From Actinobacillus genomosp. 2 (GTDB lineage Bacteria > Pseudomonadota > Gammaproteobacteria > Enterobacterales > Pasteurellaceae), in the NCBI RefSeq assembly GCF_029773605.1, contig NZ_CP103807.1, positions 496,001-560,000 on the forward strand: a DNA stretch of 64,000 nt. Direction: 5' to 3'. The notes under the pieces are model-generated. The model did not search any database and was not told the origin of the DNA. It saw only the letters and a program-made list of their open reading frames with translations. Below, in pieces: positions 20,847 through 31,500 of this stretch; within the stretch, counting starts at the first letter, position 1; each line of letters begins with the position of its first letter. A program made the translations under genes and the position numbers.

Positions 20847-21539
20847 ATGGAACTTATGCAAACGACAGAAACAGCGGTATACATAACACCTCTATGGAAG
20901 AGGTGCGTAGCGTTCTGTTTTCGTACTAGCTTATTATTCGGTTGGAGTATATTTATCATTGGTTTTTTATTGGTTGTGATTGATTGTGCTACCGGTTGGT
21001 ATGTGAAAGATCGTATTTATACGGATATTAATAAGCTACCAAAGCATAAATATGCAATGGTACTTGGTACGGCAAAGTTTTATACAAAAGGTGTACCAAA
21101 TCTCTATTATAAATATCGCTTAGATACTGCTGCGGATTTAATTAAAAAAGGAAAAGTCAGTCAGTTATTAGTCAGTGGGGATAATAAAACGCCATATTAT
21201 AATGAGCCGAAAGTGATGTCGAACGATCTATATCGTATGGGGATTCCAAAATCGATTGTGAAGCAAGATTTTGCTGGCTATAGAACATTAGATTCGGTTG
21301 TGAGAGCAGCTAAAGTTTATAAAATAGAACCCTTTATTATTATTTCCCAACAGTTTCATTGCGAAAGAGCATTATTTATTGCTAAATATCATAATATTAA
21401 TGCGATTTGTTTCGCTGCGAAGTATCCGGAAGGGCATATTAAGGTAAGATTGAGAGAGCTTTTAGCTAGAATTGGTATGATTTGGGATTTCCTAATTTGG
21501 ACAAAGCCTGAAACTTTTGAAGATGTCAAATCAAAATAA
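20847..21539 (+). CDS. sanA: SanA/YdcF-family inner-membrane protein
   Basis: 230 residues with one N-terminal membrane segment (LLFGWSIFIIGFLLVVIDC) and a DUF218 domain: YAMVLGTAKFYTKGVPN, YRLDTAADLIKKGKVSQLLVSGDN, RMGIPKSIVKQDFAGYRTLDSV and IIISQQFHCERALFIA. E. coli SanA affects the outer-membrane barrier at high temperature. GGAATAAT precedes the ATG. Confidence 0.9.
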   Translation: MELMQTTETAVYITPLWKRCVAFCFRTSLLFGWSIFIIGFLLVVIDCATGWYVKDRIYTDINKLPKHKYAMVLGTAKFYTKGVPNLYYKYRLDTAADLIKKGKVSQLLVSGDNKTPYYNEPKVMSNDLYRMGIPKSIVKQDFAGYRTLDSVVRAAKVYKIEPFIIISQQFHCERALFIAKYHNINAICFAAKYPEGHIKVRLRELLARIGMIWDFLIWTKPETFEDVKSK

Positions 21540-21567
21540 AAATGCAACCGGGTTGGTTGCATTTTTT
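21540..21567 (+). terminator. Intrinsic terminator after sanA
   Basis: AAATGCAACC, loop GGGTT, GGTTGCATTTTTT. The reverse strand is also a stem with A-run, so it may serve ispA too. Confidence 0.88.
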
Positions 21568-21589
21568 GTCTACAATCCTAGCAAAATAT

Positions 21590-22483
21590 TTAGCTTTCAC
21601 GTTTTACGATAAAAGCAGCAAGCTCTTGTAGTGCGGTAGTATCAAATGGTAATTGTTCAAGTGAATCTAATGCGATTTGGTATAATTCTTGTGCTTTTTG
21701 TTTTGCACCTTCTAACCCCAGTAGTTTCGGATAAGTGCTTTTATGCAAGTTTTCGTCTGAACCTACCGTTTTACCAATTTTATCGGTTTCACCAATCACA
21801 TCTAAAATATCATCTTGCACTTGGAACGCTAATCCAATTGCTTGTGCATAGCGTTCAAGCGGTTGTTTTACGGCTAAATTTTGCGAATGAGCGGATAAAT
21901 TAAAGCCCATCAATACGGAAGCAATAATTAATGCACCGGTTTTATTACGATGAATTAATTCTAATTCAGCTAAATTGACCGCTTTATCTTCAGCAAGCAA
22001 ATCGAGGCTTTGCCCTAAACACATGCCTCTTGCACCAGCAGCTTGAGCAAGTGCTTGAATTTGGCGGACTTTTTGCGAATCGGTTAATGATTCGTCTTGG
22101 GCGATCAGTTCAAAAGCAAAACTTTGTAACGCATCGCCGGCAAGAATAGCGGTTGCTTCATCAAAAGCAATATGACAGGTTGGTTTACCTCGGCGAAGTT
22201 TATCGTCATCCATTGCCGGTAAATCGTCATGCACTAATGAATAAGCATGGATTGCTTCCATTGCTGCAGCACTGTGATCAAGCTGTTCAAGCGATACGCC
22301 CAACATTCTGCCGGTAGCATAAATTAAGAACGGGCGAACTCGTTTTCCACCCAGTAATACGGCGTAAGACATTGCATCAATTAAAGCAGAATCATAGGCT
22401 TGATATGTTTTTAATTGGGTACTTAAAAAATGATTGATGCGTTGTTGAATAACGCTAAGATCAGTTGAAAGAGAGTAGCTCAT
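21590..22483 (-). CDS. ispA: Farnesyl diphosphate synthase
   Basis: 297 residues. Condenses IPP with DMAPP/GPP to farnesyl-PP. First Asp-rich motif DDLPAMDDD and second DDILD are both present, with GGKRVRP and FQVQDDILDVIGE. Follows xseB by 8 bases, the conserved xseB-ispA pair; dxs, often next, is not here. Confidence 0.96.
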   Translation of the reverse strand: MSYSLSTDLSVIQQRINHFLSTQLKTYQAYDSALIDAMSYAVLLGGKRVRPFLIYATGRMLGVSLEQLDHSAAAMEAIHAYSLVHDDLPAMDDDKLRRGKPTCHIAFDEATAILAGDALQSFAFELIAQDESLTDSQKVRQIQALAQAAGARGMCLGQSLDLLAEDKAVNLAELELIHRNKTGALIIASVLMGFNLSAHSQNLAVKQPLERYAQAIGLAFQVQDDILDVIGETDKIGKTVGSDENLHKSTYPKLLGLEGAKQKAQELYQIALDSLEQLPFDTTALQELAAFIVKRES

Positions 22484-22491
22484 TGTTATTT

Positions 22492-22716
22492 TTATTCGTA
22501 ATCGGAAAGTTCAGCTTGCGCGTTTTTATTGAGTAAAATCTGAATACGTTGCTCCGCTTTTTGTAAGCGTTCTTGTCCTTGTTGGACAAGTTTTACCGCA
22601 GTTTCAAATTCATTGAGTGCTTCTTCTAAAGGCAATTCGCCCGTTTCTAAGTGGCTGACAATTGCTTCTAATTCCTTAAGAGTTGATTCAAAATCTTGGG
22701 TGGTTTTTTTAGCCAT
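22492..22716 (-). CDS. xseB: Exodeoxyribonuclease VII small subunit
   Basis: 74 residues, two-helix Xse[27 protein letters not shown] then [20 protein letters not shown]. Pairs with XseA (large subunit, 32476-33939 in this window) in single-strand DNA degradation. Confidence 0.95.
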   Translation of the reverse strand: MAKKTTQDFESTLKELEAIVSHLETGELPLEEALNEFETAVKLVQQGQERLQKAEQRIQILLNKNAQAELSDYE

Positions 22717-22862
22717 ATTTCAATTACCTAATTTAGGGCGATAAATGCGATAAGTTTATCGCCTCCCTTCTTTATTTGCAAATTCCTTTTACTTTTTAAC
22801 CGCTTTTAGGTATGGTGCGAACGTATTTATACAAGCGGTTAAATTTACAGGAATTTTTACCC

Positions 22863-23651
22863 ATGAAAGTAACACAACTTAACCTTTATCCGATTAAATC
22901 AACGGCAGCTTATCGTGTCGAGCAAGCCTTTGTCGAGCCTAAAGGGCTAAACTTTGATCGAGAATTTATGATTACCGAAACCGACGGTAAATTTATAACA
23001 GCCCGTAAAGATGCGGAGTTATACAACTTGTCTGTGTTTCCAATTGCGACGGGAGTCGTCATTTGCCATACAAGCGGTCAAAAATGTGTGGTACTTTACC
23101 AAGATTTCCAACGCGTGCAAACTAGCGAAGTATGGGGAACACTTTTCGATTCGCTTGTGGCAACAGCCGAAGTAAATCAATGGTTAAGTGACATTTTCGG
23201 GCGAGCAGTGCAATTACGTTGGTTAGGAAGAAAAAGCCAACGTGAAGTGGCAAACTTTGCTCAACATCCGTTAAGTTTTGCCGATAGTAATCCGGTTTCA
23301 TTAATGTCGGAAAAATCACTTGAGCAGGTTAAGCTCTGGTCACAGGTTGAAATTTCTATGGATCGTTTTCGTCCGAATATTGTGGTGGACGGAAATCATC
23401 CGTTTGAAGAGGAACAATGGGAACAAGTACAAATCGGCGAGGTCTTATTCACCAAGTCTGCATTATGCACTCGTTGTGTAATGATTACCCGTGATTTAAC
23501 TACACTTGAACTCGACCCGAACGTTGAGCCTTTCCGAACACTTAAACAAATGCATACCAATGAAAAAGGTAAGCCGGTTTTTGGTATTCATTTAGTGCCT
23601 CAAAATAGCGGCGTAATTCGCTTAGGCGATCAAGTCTTAATAAAATCTTAA
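22863..23651 (+). CDS. MOSC-domain protein (YcbX-like, without ferredoxin domain)
   Basis: 262 residues from the ATG at 22863 (AGGAA upstream), which gives the family start MKVTQLNLYPIKS. N-terminal MOSC_N beta-barrel (GLNFDREFMI), C-terminal MOSC domain with RFRPNIVVDG and the conserved Cys in KSALCTRCVMITRD. YcbX acts with molybdenum cofactor on N-hydroxylated bases; the 2Fe-2S ferredoxin domain of E. coli YcbX is absent here. An earlier in-frame start at 22812 lies over an uptake-signal sequence and is unlikely. Confidence 0.88.
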   Translation: MKVTQLNLYPIKSTAAYRVEQAFVEPKGLNFDREFMITETDGKFITARKDAELYNLSVFPIATGVVICHTSGQKCVVLYQDFQRVQTSEVWGTLFDSLVATAEVNQWLSDIFGRAVQLRWLGRKSQREVANFAQHPLSFADSNPVSLMSEKSLEQVKLWSQVEISMDRFRPNIVVDGNHPFEEEQWEQVQIGEVLFTKSALCTRCVMITRDLTTLELDPNVEPFRTLKQMHTNEKGKPVFGIHLVPQNSGVIRLGDQVLIKS

Positions 23652-23721
23652 TAATCATTCGATACTATTTGTACAGCTGATTATCAGTTCGTGCTTTATT
23701 TTAAATTTAAAAGGAGAAATT

Positions 23722-25665
23722 ATGGAACAACGTCGTTCTGTGTTGTTCCCAATACTGTTTTTTGTTGGGATCAATCTACTTATACTGTCTTTATCTCGCC
23801 TTGGACTAGGTCTGTGGCAAGCTGATCGCGTTTCTGCCGTTGATGGCTGGTTACCGCTTTTCTTACAAGGTATTCGCATTGATATTTCCGCCCTTTGTTG
23901 GTTATTTGGTGTGCCGGCACTATTTACCGCACTTTTCTTAAATAACAATATATTAGGTAATTTATGGCGTATCATTTTACGTATCTGGCTCACCGCCGGT
24001 TCAGTCTTTATTCTGTTTATGGAAGCAGCGACGCCAAACTTTATTGAAACCTTCGATTTACGTCCCAACCGACTGTTTATCGAATATTTAGTACACCCAA
24101 AAGAAGTGTTTACTATGCTGATTAATGGGCATTTAACCACGGTTATTATTAGCTCATTATTAGCATTGATTTCGTTAGTGGTGTATTGGAAATTGTCTGG
24201 TTGGGCGACTAACAATCTTCGTTTTCCGAATTGGAAATTCCGTCCATTAATCGCTTTATTGGTTGCCGCGTTAGTATTTATCGGTGGACGTTCATCTTTC
24301 GCTCATCGTGGTATAAACCCAGCAATGGTGGCATTTTCTAGTGATCCGTTAATTAACTCATTAGTGTTAAACTCAGGTTATTCTGTGTTGTATGCGATAC
24401 AACAATTAAAAGATGAAGATAAATCTTCTGAGCAATACGGCAAGATGTCCGTAGAAGAAATGTTTACTTTGATTAAACAGGCGAGAGGCAGAGCGGGTGC
24501 CGACTATATTTCGACCGAAATCCCGACGTTGACTTATAACCAAGCAACCTATCAAGGCAAGCCGAAAAATATCGTGATTATTTTAGAAGAAAGTTTAGGT
24601 GCACAGTTTGTCGGAACGCTTGGTGGTAAGCCACTTACTCCGAATTTTGACAGATTGGCAAAAGAAGGCTGGTTATTCGAGAATTTATATGCCACCGGAA
24701 CTCGCTCCGTGCGAGGTATTGAAGCGGTCACTACCGGCTTTACGCCGACACCGGCACGTGCGGTGGTAAAATTAACTAAGAGCCAGACTAATTTCTTTAG
24801 TATTGCCGAATTATTACGCCGTCAAGGTTATGACACTAGCTTTATCTATGGCGGAGAAAAACATTTCGACAATATGGCGAGCTTTTTCTATGGTAACGGC
24901 TTTACCCGCATTATTGATGAAAAAGATTATAAAAATCCGAAATTTAAAGCAACTTGGGGTATGAGTGACGAAGATCTGTTTGATAAAGCGAATGAAACTT
25001 TCACTCAGTTACACAAAGAAGGTAAAGCGTTTTTCAGCTTAGTGTTTAGCTCAAGTAATCATGATCCGTTTGAATTTCCAGACGGTAAAATTGAGTTATA
25101 TGAACAGCCGAAACAAACTCGAAATAATGCGGCAAAATATGCTGATTTTGCGATTGGGCATTTCTTCGAGTTAGCCAAAAAATCTGATTATTGGCAGGAT
25201 ACGATTTTCTTGGTGATCGCTGATCACGATTCTCGAGCAGTAGGTGAACATTTAGTACCGATTCAGCATTTCCATATTCCGGCATTGTTTATCGGTGAGG
25301 GCATTGAAGCAAAACGTGATAACCGTTTAGTCAGCCAAATTGATATGCCGGCGACTTTACTTTCACTTGCCGGTATAAGCGGAGAATATCCGATGCTTGG
25401 TTATGATTTAACCAAAGAGGTAAATCCGAATCGTGCCTTTATGCAATATGATGCCACACAGGCGATGATGAAAGGTGATGGATCGGTAGTGGTGATGCGT
25501 CCAAATACACCGATTCAAGGTTTTGTTTACAATAAAGCGGATCACAGTTTAAAAGCTCAAGAACAGCCGGAAGTGATGAAAAGAGAGGCATTAGCACATG
25601 CACTACTCGGCAGCTATTTGTATAAAAACCAGTTATATAAATTACCGAAGCCGGAAAAAGAGTAG
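23722..25665 (+). CDS. LtaS-like membrane sulfatase/phosphotransferase
   Basis: 647 residues. Five or so membrane segments in the first 190 residues, then a periplasmic alkaline-phosphatase-fold sulfatase domain: IVIILEESLGAQFVG (metal Glu), ATGTRSVRG (Thr nucleophile region), GGEKHFDNMASFF, and FLVIADHDSRAVGEHLVP (metal Asp/His). LTA-synthase family enzymes in Gram-negatives move phosphoglycerol or phosphoethanolamine to surface glycans. The substrate here is not known. AGGAGAAATT precedes the ATG. Confidence 0.85.
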   Translation: MEQRRSVLFPILFFVGINLLILSLSRLGLGLWQADRVSAVDGWLPLFLQGIRIDISALCWLFGVPALFTALFLNNNILGNLWRIILRIWLTAGSVFILFMEAATPNFIETFDLRPNRLFIEYLVHPKEVFTMLINGHLTTVIISSLLALISLVVYWKLSGWATNNLRFPNWKFRPLIALLVAALVFIGGRSSFAHRGINPAMVAFSSDPLINSLVLNSGYSVLYAIQQLKDEDKSSEQYGKMSVEEMFTLIKQARGRAGADYISTEIPTLTYNQATYQGKPKNIVIILEESLGAQFVGTLGGKPLTPNFDRLAKEGWLFENLYATGTRSVRGIEAVTTGFTPTPARAVVKLTKSQTNFFSIAELLRRQGYDTSFIYGGEKHFDNMASFFYGNGFTRIIDEKDYKNPKFKATWGMSDEDLFDKANETFTQLHKEGKAFFSLVFSSSNHDPFEFPDGKIELYEQPKQTRNNAAKYADFAIGHFFELAKKSDYWQDTIFLVIADHDSRAVGEHLVPIQHFHIPALFIGEGIEAKRDNRLVSQIDMPATLLSLAGISGEYPMLGYDLTKEVNPNRAFMQYDATQAMMKGDGSVVVMRPNTPIQGFVYNKADHSLKAQEQPEVMKREALAHALLGSYLYKNQLYKLPKPEKE

Positions 25666-25691
25666 TTCCAAGTTATATTACAAAAAGTCGT

Positions 25692-25757
25692 AACAAGCGG
25701 TTAAATTTCAAAATAAATTTGCAAGTCGTAAATTTTAACTGGAATTTAACCGCTTTT
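25692..25757 (+). terminator. Paired uptake-signal hairpin after the LtaS-like gene
   Basis: ACAAGCGGTTAAATT near 25691 and AATTTAACCGCTTTTATT near 25744-25760 form the arms of a long hairpin with a T-run. Confidence 0.65.
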
Positions 25758-25818
25758 ATTTTGCATGATATGAAACTGGAATGGAAAATATAGATAAGAT
25801 CTTTGAGAGGAGATAAAA

Positions 25819-25929
25819 GGGTGGGGCGTTACCAGCAACCCTCGGCACACAGAAATTTCAACCCAAGCTGCTTTCTTCCGAACCTGACTAAGTAAGCTGA
25901 ACACCGTTGCGAGGAACCAATAACGCCCC
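25819..25929 (-). ncRNA. ffs: 4.5S RNA (signal recognition particle RNA)
   Basis: On the minus strand the RNA begins GGGGCGTTATTGG and ends GGTAACGCCCCACCC, which pair to form the long SRP stem. The conserved apical domain reads GTCAGGTTCGGAAGAAAGCAGC in two pieces: GTCAGGTTCGGAAG with the GGAA tetraloop, then AAAGCAGC, matching the Ffh-binding internal loop. About 107-111 bases, as in E. coli. A TATAAT lies just upstream of the 5' end (near 25935-25940) as a possible -10. Confidence 0.93.
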
Positions 25930-26220
25930 ATTGGATTATATGTTTACGAAAACATATAAGGGTTCTTATTATAGGTAATTTTTATATTAAAACAAGAACT
26001 TATTTAGCAGGAAGTGTGTAAATGGCTAGAATATTAGCAGTGTCTATTATTTTCTAGTTAGATATAGATTCAAATAGATAGAAATGCGTTATTTTTAGAT
26101 AAAAGTATGAGTTTGATTCTTGTAATTTTATGCTGTAAAGATAAAATAAACGCTCTGAAGTATTGCAGGATATTTTAGATTGTCGTAGAGACGAAAATTT
26201 TATTCATTATGTTTATCATA

Positions 26221-26247
26221 AGGCTAAACGAGAGTTTAGCCTTTTTT
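26221..26247 (+). terminator. Hairpin AGGCTAAAC/GTTTAGCC with T-run
   Basis: AGGCTAAAC, loop GAGA, GTTTAGCC then TTTTTT on the plus strand. It lies just past the ispF stop (on the opposite strand). The 25932-26220 stretch between ffs and this hairpin holds no gene that I can support. Confidence 0.65.
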
Positions 26248-26255
26248 ATAGCCTC

Positions 26256-26732
26256 TTATGCCTTTACTAAAAGTGCAACAGCTTCACAAGCAATGCCTTC
26301 TCCACGTCCGGTAAAACCGAGTCTTTCAGTAGTTGTCGCTTTTACATTGACTTGTGTTACATCACATTGTAAGTCATCTGCGATAGTTTGACGCATTAAA
26401 TCAATATAAGGACGCATTTTAGGTGCTTGTGCAATAATCGTCACATCGACATTACCAACTTTATAGCCCTGAAGACGTACTTGACGATAGGCTTCAATTA
26501 ATAATTTGCGACTATCTGCATTTTTGTATTGCATATCCGTATCAGGAAATAGTTTTCCAATATCCCCTAAAGCAACGGCTCCTAATAGTGCATCGGTAAG
26601 TGCATGCAAAGCAACATCTCCGTCACTATGTGCAATAAAGCCAGTATGATAAGGTACTTCTACACCACAAATCATAAGAGGGCGATCTTGACCAAATGCA
26701 TGTACGTCAAAACCATGTCCAATTCGTATCAT
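26256..26732 (-). CDS. ispF: 2-C-methyl-D-erythritol 2,4-cyclodiphosphate synthase
   Basis: 158 residues. Forms the cyclodiphosphate in the MEP isoprenoid pathway. Visible: the zinc ligands in [11 protein letters not shown] and [26 protein letters not shown], and [20 protein letters not shown]. Overlaps ispD by 4 bases (ATGA). Confidence 0.97.
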   Translation of the reverse strand: MIRIGHGFDVHAFGQDRPLMICGVEVPYHTGFIAHSDGDVALHALTDALLGAVALGDIGKLFPDTDMQYKNADSRKLLIEAYRQVRLQGYKVGNVDVTIIAQAPKMRPYIDLMRQTIADDLQCDVTQVNVKATTTERLGFTGRGEGIACEAVALLVKA

Positions 26733-27415
26733 TCTTTTTTCTCCGAATAATGAGTTAAATAAAATTCCGCTAAAGCTAAATCTTCAGGACGAGTAATTTT
26801 TAAATTATCGCTTCTACCAGTGATTAATAAAGGTTGATAACCGTAATATTCCATTGCAGAAGCCTCATCGGTAATGATTAAACCTTTTTCAAAGGCATTG
26901 ATAAGTGCCGCTTTAAGTAAATCGAGAGGAAAAAATTGTGGCGTTAAAGCATGCCAAAGCGTTGAACGATCTTCGGTATGTATGATTTTATTTCCACTCG
27001 CTCTTTTCATTGTGTCGATAGCAGGTACAGCAAGGATTGCACCATGTTTATCTTCAACTTGTAATAATTTCTCTAAATCGGACCGCTGTAAACAAGGGCG
27101 AGCTGCATCATGGACTAATACCCAAGCATCATTTTCAATGACTTGTAAGGCATTAAAGACGGAGTCTGCACGTGTTTCGCCACCAAATACAATTTGTATT
27201 TTAGGATGTTTTAAAAGGGGAATTTCAGGATAAAAGGTATCTTGTTTTGAAACGGCAATAATAATTTTATCAATCTGAACGTGATGTAAAAATATTTCAA
27301 CCGTGTGTTCTAAAATTGTTTTATTTTGTAATTTTAAATATTGTTTGGGTAGGAGCGAATTCATTCGACTTCCAACACCTGATGCTGGTATCACAGCAAT
27401 AATTTTACGAGTCAT
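26729..27415 (-). CDS. ispD: 2-C-methyl-D-erythritol 4-phosphate cytidylyltransferase
   Basis: 228 residues. Adds CMP to MEP in the same pathway as ispF. Visible: [20 protein letters not shown] (CTP loop), [22 protein letters not shown] and [12 protein letters not shown]. Middle gene of the ftsB-ispD-ispF operon, transcribed leftward. Confidence 0.97.
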   Translation of the reverse strand: MTRKIIAVIPASGVGSRMNSLLPKQYLKLQNKTILEHTVEIFLHHVQIDKIIIAVSKQDTFYPEIPLLKHPKIQIVFGGETRADSVFNALQVIENDAWVLVHDAARPCLQRSDLEKLLQVEDKHGAILAVPAIDTMKRASGNKIIHTEDRSTLWHALTPQFFPLDLLKAALINAFEKGLIITDEASAMEYYGYQPLLITGRSDNLKITRPEDLALAEFYLTHYSEKKE

Positions 27416-27433
27416 TAGTATCGTGCCTTTTTC

Positions 27434-27709
27434 TTAATTACGGGGGACGATTCGATAAAAAGTTTCGTTACTCTTTACCATTTCACGTTCTAATCTAGCG
27501 CGTTCTTCTAATGCGTTTACACCGTTTTTTAAATCATTAATTTCAGCAAGGATAAGATTATTTCTTGTTTCTAATTTTGCATTTTGGTCTTTTAGTGCTT
27601 CTACGGAGGTTTGAGCAATTTGATAGTCATTCCAACCGTTTTTCCCAAACCAAAAACTATATTGAAAAAAAGCAAATAAAAAGGCAAAAAAGATAATAAG
27701 TATACGCAT
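27434..27709 (-). CDS. ftsB: Cell division protein FtsB
   Basis: 91 residues: an N-terminal membrane segment ([27 protein letters not shown]) then a coiled coil ([20 protein letters not shown]) ending [16 protein letters not shown]. Works with FtsL and FtsQ at the septum. First gene of ftsB-ispD-ispF. Confidence 0.95.
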   Translation of the reverse strand: MRILIIFFAFLFAFFQYSFWFGKNGWNDYQIAQTSVEALKDQNAKLETRNNLILAEINDLKNGVNALEERARLEREMVKSNETFYRIVPRN

Positions 27710-27962
27710 CGGTTTTCTCTAAATGATGTCAATCAAGCGGTCTAATTTTACCTTTTTTTTGTAAAAAGAAAAATGAATCTGGAGAATAACCTTTTAATGC
27801 CTAAAAAATGAGCGATAAGAAACATTTTTAAGAAAATTAATCAGAGAAATCCTCCGGATTTTTCTAAAAATTTGAAGTAGTTAACATTTTTTTTATAAAT
27901 AATTCGTTAGAATGCACTCAGTTTTTAGATTTTAACTTTTATTATTTAAATGAGGTGATTCT

Positions 27963-29573
27963 ATGTTAAGTCGTATTGAACAAGAACTAGCACAATTAGG
28001 TATTACTAACGTCAAAGAGATTGTACGTAACCCAAGTTATGAACAATTATTTGAAGAAGAGCTAAAACCTGAGTTAGAAGGCTTTGAAAAAGGTCGCCTA
28101 ACAACTTCCGGTGCAGTAGCAGTAGATACAGGTATCTTTACAGGTCGTTCTCCGAAAGATAAATACATTGTATATGATGAAACATCAAAAGATAACGTTT
28201 GGTGGACATCAGATGCGGTAAAAAATGATAATAAACCAATGAACCAAGCAACTTGGCAAAGTTTGAAAGAGATCGTGACTAATGAACTTTCAAATAAACG
28301 TCTATTTGTTGTTGATGCTTTCTGTGGGGCAAGCCCTAGCCATCGTGTTGCAGTACGTATTATTACTGAAGTGGCATGGCAAGCACACTTTGTAAAAAAT
28401 ATGTTTATTCGCCCAAGTGAATCGGAGTTGGCTAATTTCTCACCGGATTTTGTGGTGATGAATGGTTCAAAAGTAACTAATCCGAACTGGAAAGAGCAAG
28501 GTTTAAATTCTGAAAACTTCGTTGCATTTAACCTTACTGAGAAAATCCAACTTATCGGTGGTACTTGGTACGGCGGTGAGATGAAAAAAGGTTTATTCTC
28601 TTTAATGAACTACTGGCTACCACTTAAAGGCGTGGCTTCAATGCACTGTTCTGCTAACGTGGGTAAAGATGGTGATGTTGCAGTATTCTTTGGTTTATCC
28701 GGTACAGGTAAAACAACACTTTCAACCGATCCAAAACGTAAATTAATCGGTGATGATGAACACGGTTGGGATGAAGAAGGCGTGTTTAACTATGAAGGTG
28801 GTTGCTATGCGAAAACCATTCATCTTTCAGAAGAAAATGAACCGGATATTTACCGTGCAATCCGTCGTGATGCGTTATTAGAAAATGTAGTGGTACGTGA
28901 AGACGGTTCAGTTGATTTTGATGATAAATCAAAAACAGAAAATACACGTGTATCTTATCCGATTTATCATATTGATAATATTGTTGAACCGGTATCCAAA
29001 GCAGGTCATGCGAAAAAAGTAATTTTCTTAACGGCTGACGCATTTGGTGTATTACCTCCGGTATCAAAATTAACGCCGGAACAAACCAAATACTATTTCT
29101 TATCTGGTTTTACTGCAAAATTAGCAGGTACAGAGCGTGGTATCACAGAACCTACACCTACTTTCTCAGCATGTTTCGGTGCGGCTTTCTTATCACTTCA
29201 CCCAACTAAATATGCTGAAGTGTTAGTAAAACGTATGGAAGCGGCAGGTTCTCAAGCATACTTGGTCAATACAGGTTGGAATGGTACGGGTAAACGTATT
29301 TCTATCAAAGATACCCGCGGTATTATTGATGCGATCTTAGACGGTTCAATTGAAAAAGCTGAAACTAAAGAGTTACCAATCTTTAATGTTGCAGTACCAA
29401 CAGCATTACCGAACGTAGATCCAGCAATCCTTGATCCTCGTGATACTTATGCAGATAAATCACAATGGCAAGCTAAAGCGGAAGATTTAGCAAGTCGCTT
29501 TGTGAAAAACTTTGAAAAATATACAACTAATGATGAAGGTAAAGCATTAGTTGAGGCTGGTCCAAGACTCTAA
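27963..29573 (+). CDS. pckA: Phosphoenolpyruvate carboxykinase (ATP)
   Basis: 536 residues. Converts oxaloacetate to PEP with ATP; in capnophilic Pasteurellaceae it can run in the CO2-fixing direction. Visible: [29 protein letters not shown] (kinase-1a loop), [21 protein letters not shown] (metal site) and [24 protein letters not shown] lies before the ATG. The 250 bases upstream have no gene; a GAGAAATCC/GGATTTTTC hairpin lies near 27842-27864. Confidence 0.98.
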   Translation: MLSRIEQELAQLGITNVKEIVRNPSYEQLFEEELKPELEGFEKGRLTTSGAVAVDTGIFTGRSPKDKYIVYDETSKDNVWWTSDAVKNDNKPMNQATWQSLKEIVTNELSNKRLFVVDAFCGASPSHRVAVRIITEVAWQAHFVKNMFIRPSESELANFSPDFVVMNGSKVTNPNWKEQGLNSENFVAFNLTEKIQLIGGTWYGGEMKKGLFSLMNYWLPLKGVASMHCSANVGKDGDVAVFFGLSGTGKTTLSTDPKRKLIGDDEHGWDEEGVFNYEGGCYAKTIHLSEENEPDIYRAIRRDALLENVVVREDGSVDFDDKSKTENTRVSYPIYHIDNIVEPVSKAGHAKKVIFLTADAFGVLPPVSKLTPEQTKYYFLSGFTAKLAGTERGITEPTPTFSACFGAAFLSLHPTKYAEVLVKRMEAAGSQAYLVNTGWNGTGKRISIKDTRGIIDAILDGSIEKAETKELPIFNVAVPTALPNVDPAILDPRDTYADKSQWQAKAEDLASRFVKNFEKYTTNDEGKALVEAGPRL

Positions 29574-29599
29574 TATAAGTTCCAGTTGATATATGATGT

Positions 29600-29630
29600 A
29601 AAGGGCTAAGTAATTAGCCCTTTATTTTTG
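29600..29630 (+). terminator. pckA terminator
   Basis: AAAGGGCTAA, loop GTAA, TTAGCCCTTT, then ATTTTTG. Confidence 0.85.
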
Positions 29631-29672
29631 ACTTTTGATTAGATTTTCTTATGAATGTCATTAAATAAAAAT

Positions 29673-29698
29673 AAACCCGAAATAACTTCGGGTTTTGT
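29673..29698 (-). terminator. dedA-side terminator (works in both directions)
   Basis: AAACCCGAA, ATAAC, TTCGGGTTTT. On the minus strand the stem is followed by TTTATTTTTATTT, which suits the leftward dedA-type gene. Confidence 0.8.
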
Positions 29699-29715
29699 TC
29701 TAAATTCTGTTGACT

Positions 29716-30315
29716 TTATCCTTTCGCTTTTTTGGATTTACGCCATTTCCATATCAAATAAACAGCAATAACACCTAAACCAGAAAAAATAATATGTTGC
29801 CCATTTTTGACTTGTTCGTGTAGCCAATCAAGATTTTGTGCACCATAATCACCTAAATAGACCCAAATTGGTACGGAAATAATTGCAGCACAGAAATCCA
29901 CCAATACAAAGCGAGTATAGCTAACTCGGCGTGTAATTCCTGATACTAAATAAACGACCGCACGTAATCCTGGTAAAAAACGTGCTAAAAATAAGAGACG
30001 ATTACCTTGTTTCTCAAAACGTTCTTGTACCATTTGATAACGTTCTTCCGTCACGATATTCCGAATTAATGGGAATTGGCGAATTTTTTCTCCGTAAATA
30101 CGCCCTAGCCAATACATAGTACTATCGCCTACAAGTACGCCAAGCATACTGACAACTAACATCCAATGCACATTTGTGTAACCTAATCCGGAGATGACGC
30201 CCCCGGAAACAAGGGTAATATCTTCAGGAATTGGCACACCAAAACCACAAGCTAATAAAACTAAAAATACAGCCCAGTAGCCATAACTACTGAAAAAGCT
30301 GATTAAAAATTCCAT
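29716..30315 (-). CDS. DedA-family membrane protein
   Basis: 199 residues with the DedA/VTT pattern: FGVPIPEDITLVSGGVISGLG, VGDSTMYWLGRIYGEKIR, the conserved RFLPGLRAVVYLVSGITRRVSYTRFVLVD, and a C-terminal membrane segment. DedA proteins act in undecaprenyl-phosphate/lipid translocation and membrane homeostasis; the exact paralogue is not clear. Confidence 0.92.
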   Translation of the reverse strand: MEFLISFFSSYGYWAVFLVLLACGFGVPIPEDITLVSGGVISGLGYTNVHWMLVVSMLGVLVGDSTMYWLGRIYGEKIRQFPLIRNIVTEERYQMVQERFEKQGNRLLFLARFLPGLRAVVYLVSGITRRVSYTRFVLVDFCAAIISVPIWVYLGDYGAQNLDWLHEQVKNGQHIIFSGLGVIAVYLIWKWRKSKKAKG

Positions 30316-30333
30316 TTTTACTCCTTAAAATAA

Positions 30334-31347
30334 CTATTTTTGATTTAAATTACGTACCGAACGGCGTAAAACAAGCTCAGGATGAAACTCAATAGTCTGT
30401 GGTTGGTATTGTGCTTTATCCGTTTTGATACGCTCCAATAATAAATTAAGTGCCGTAACGCCTAAACGAGATTTAGATTGGTGAACCGTTGTCAACGGTG
30501 GCGAATAGAAACGTGATGAGTGAATATTATCATATCCTATGATAGAAATATCTTGTGGCACATATAACCCTCTTTCACTTAATGCGGAAATCGCACCGAG
30601 TGCAATCGTATCACTAAAACAGAAAATTGCGCTTGGTAATTTCTCTAGACGTAAAAGATTATTGACTTGTTCAAAGCCACTTTCCGGTTCAAAATCACCT
30701 TCAAAAATCCATTCGTCATGTACAGGTAAATTTGCTTCTTTCATTGCTTTTAAGAAACCTTCAAAACGTTCTTTAGCGGTAGTTTTATTCAAATGGCCTG
30801 CAATAACACCGATTTCTTTATGCCCATTCTCAATGAGATGACGAGTAGCCAGATAACCACCTTCGTAACTATTATCTAAAATACGATCACTATGCTCATC
30901 AGTTTTTCCCCAATCCATTACTACCATAGGAATATTGGTTCCATTAAATAGCTCTAAGGAATCTCGGGTATATTCGGAACACATAACTAAAACACCATCA
31001 ACTCGTTTTTTTATTAACATATCTAGATGGTTTTGAATTTTTTCCGGTTCATTTTGTGTATTACATAAGAAAAGGGAATAACCTTGTTGATAGCAATGTT
31101 CTTCAACAGCTAATACAATCTCTGCAAAATAAGGTGCTTCACTCGTTGTGATGATCATACCGATTGATTTTGTTGTATTCACTTTTAAGCTACGGGCTAC
31201 AGCACTAGGGGAATAATTTAATTGTTGTATGGCATCCCAAACGGATTTAGTCGTATCTTCTGCTACAAAACGAGTTTTATTAATGACATGTGAAACAGTG
31301 GTGGTCGATACGCCGGCGAGTTTAGCAACGTCTTTAATTGTAGCCAT
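30334..31347 (-). CDS. purR: Purine repressor PurR (LacI family)
   Basis: 337 residues. N-terminal LacI helix-turn-helix and hinge ([36 protein letters not shown]), then the periplasmic-binding-like domain ([37 protein letters not shown]). The hypoxanthine/guanine-binding PurR signature regions agree with E. coli PurR. Represses purine synthesis genes. Confidence 0.94.
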   Translation of the reverse strand: MATIKDVAKLAGVSTTTVSHVINKTRFVAEDTTKSVWDAIQQLNYSPSAVARSLKVNTTKSIGMIITTSEAPYFAEIVLAVEEHCYQQGYSLFLCNTQNEPEKIQNHLDMLIKKRVDGVLVMCSEYTRDSLELFNGTNIPMVVMDWGKTDEHSDRILDNSYEGGYLATRHLIENGHKEIGVIAGHLNKTTAKERFEGFLKAMKEANLPVHDEWIFEGDFEPESGFEQVNNLLRLEKLPSAIFCFSDTIALGAISALSERGLYVPQDISIIGYDNIHSSRFYSPPLTTVHQSKSRLGVTALNLLLERIKTDKAQYQPQTIEFHPELVLRRSVRNLNQK

Positions 31348-31500
31348 AATTCAGTTCTCTTTTGATATTAAAATAAATTGTTATTATAGCTAAAATTACG
31401 CATTAAAAGGGGAATTTATTTTAATAAATATTTTAAAATAAATAGATGTTACAAGTGATAGACCGAAGCAGATGATCTTGAAAAGCTCTATACGAGTTAG

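Noticed and set aside
22812-22862. Upstream start for the MOSC protein
   Set aside because: The 17 extra codons translate an uptake-signal sequence and lack conservation with the family start.
25746-25931. 61-codon minus-strand ORF
   Set aside because: It coincides with the 4.5S RNA gene, whose conserved core and long stem fully explain the sequence.
27839-27866. GAGAAATCC/GGATTTTTC hairpin upstream of pckA as a terminator or riboswitch
   Set aside because: A short stem without a T-run after it and no transcript that should end there; not enough to annotate.
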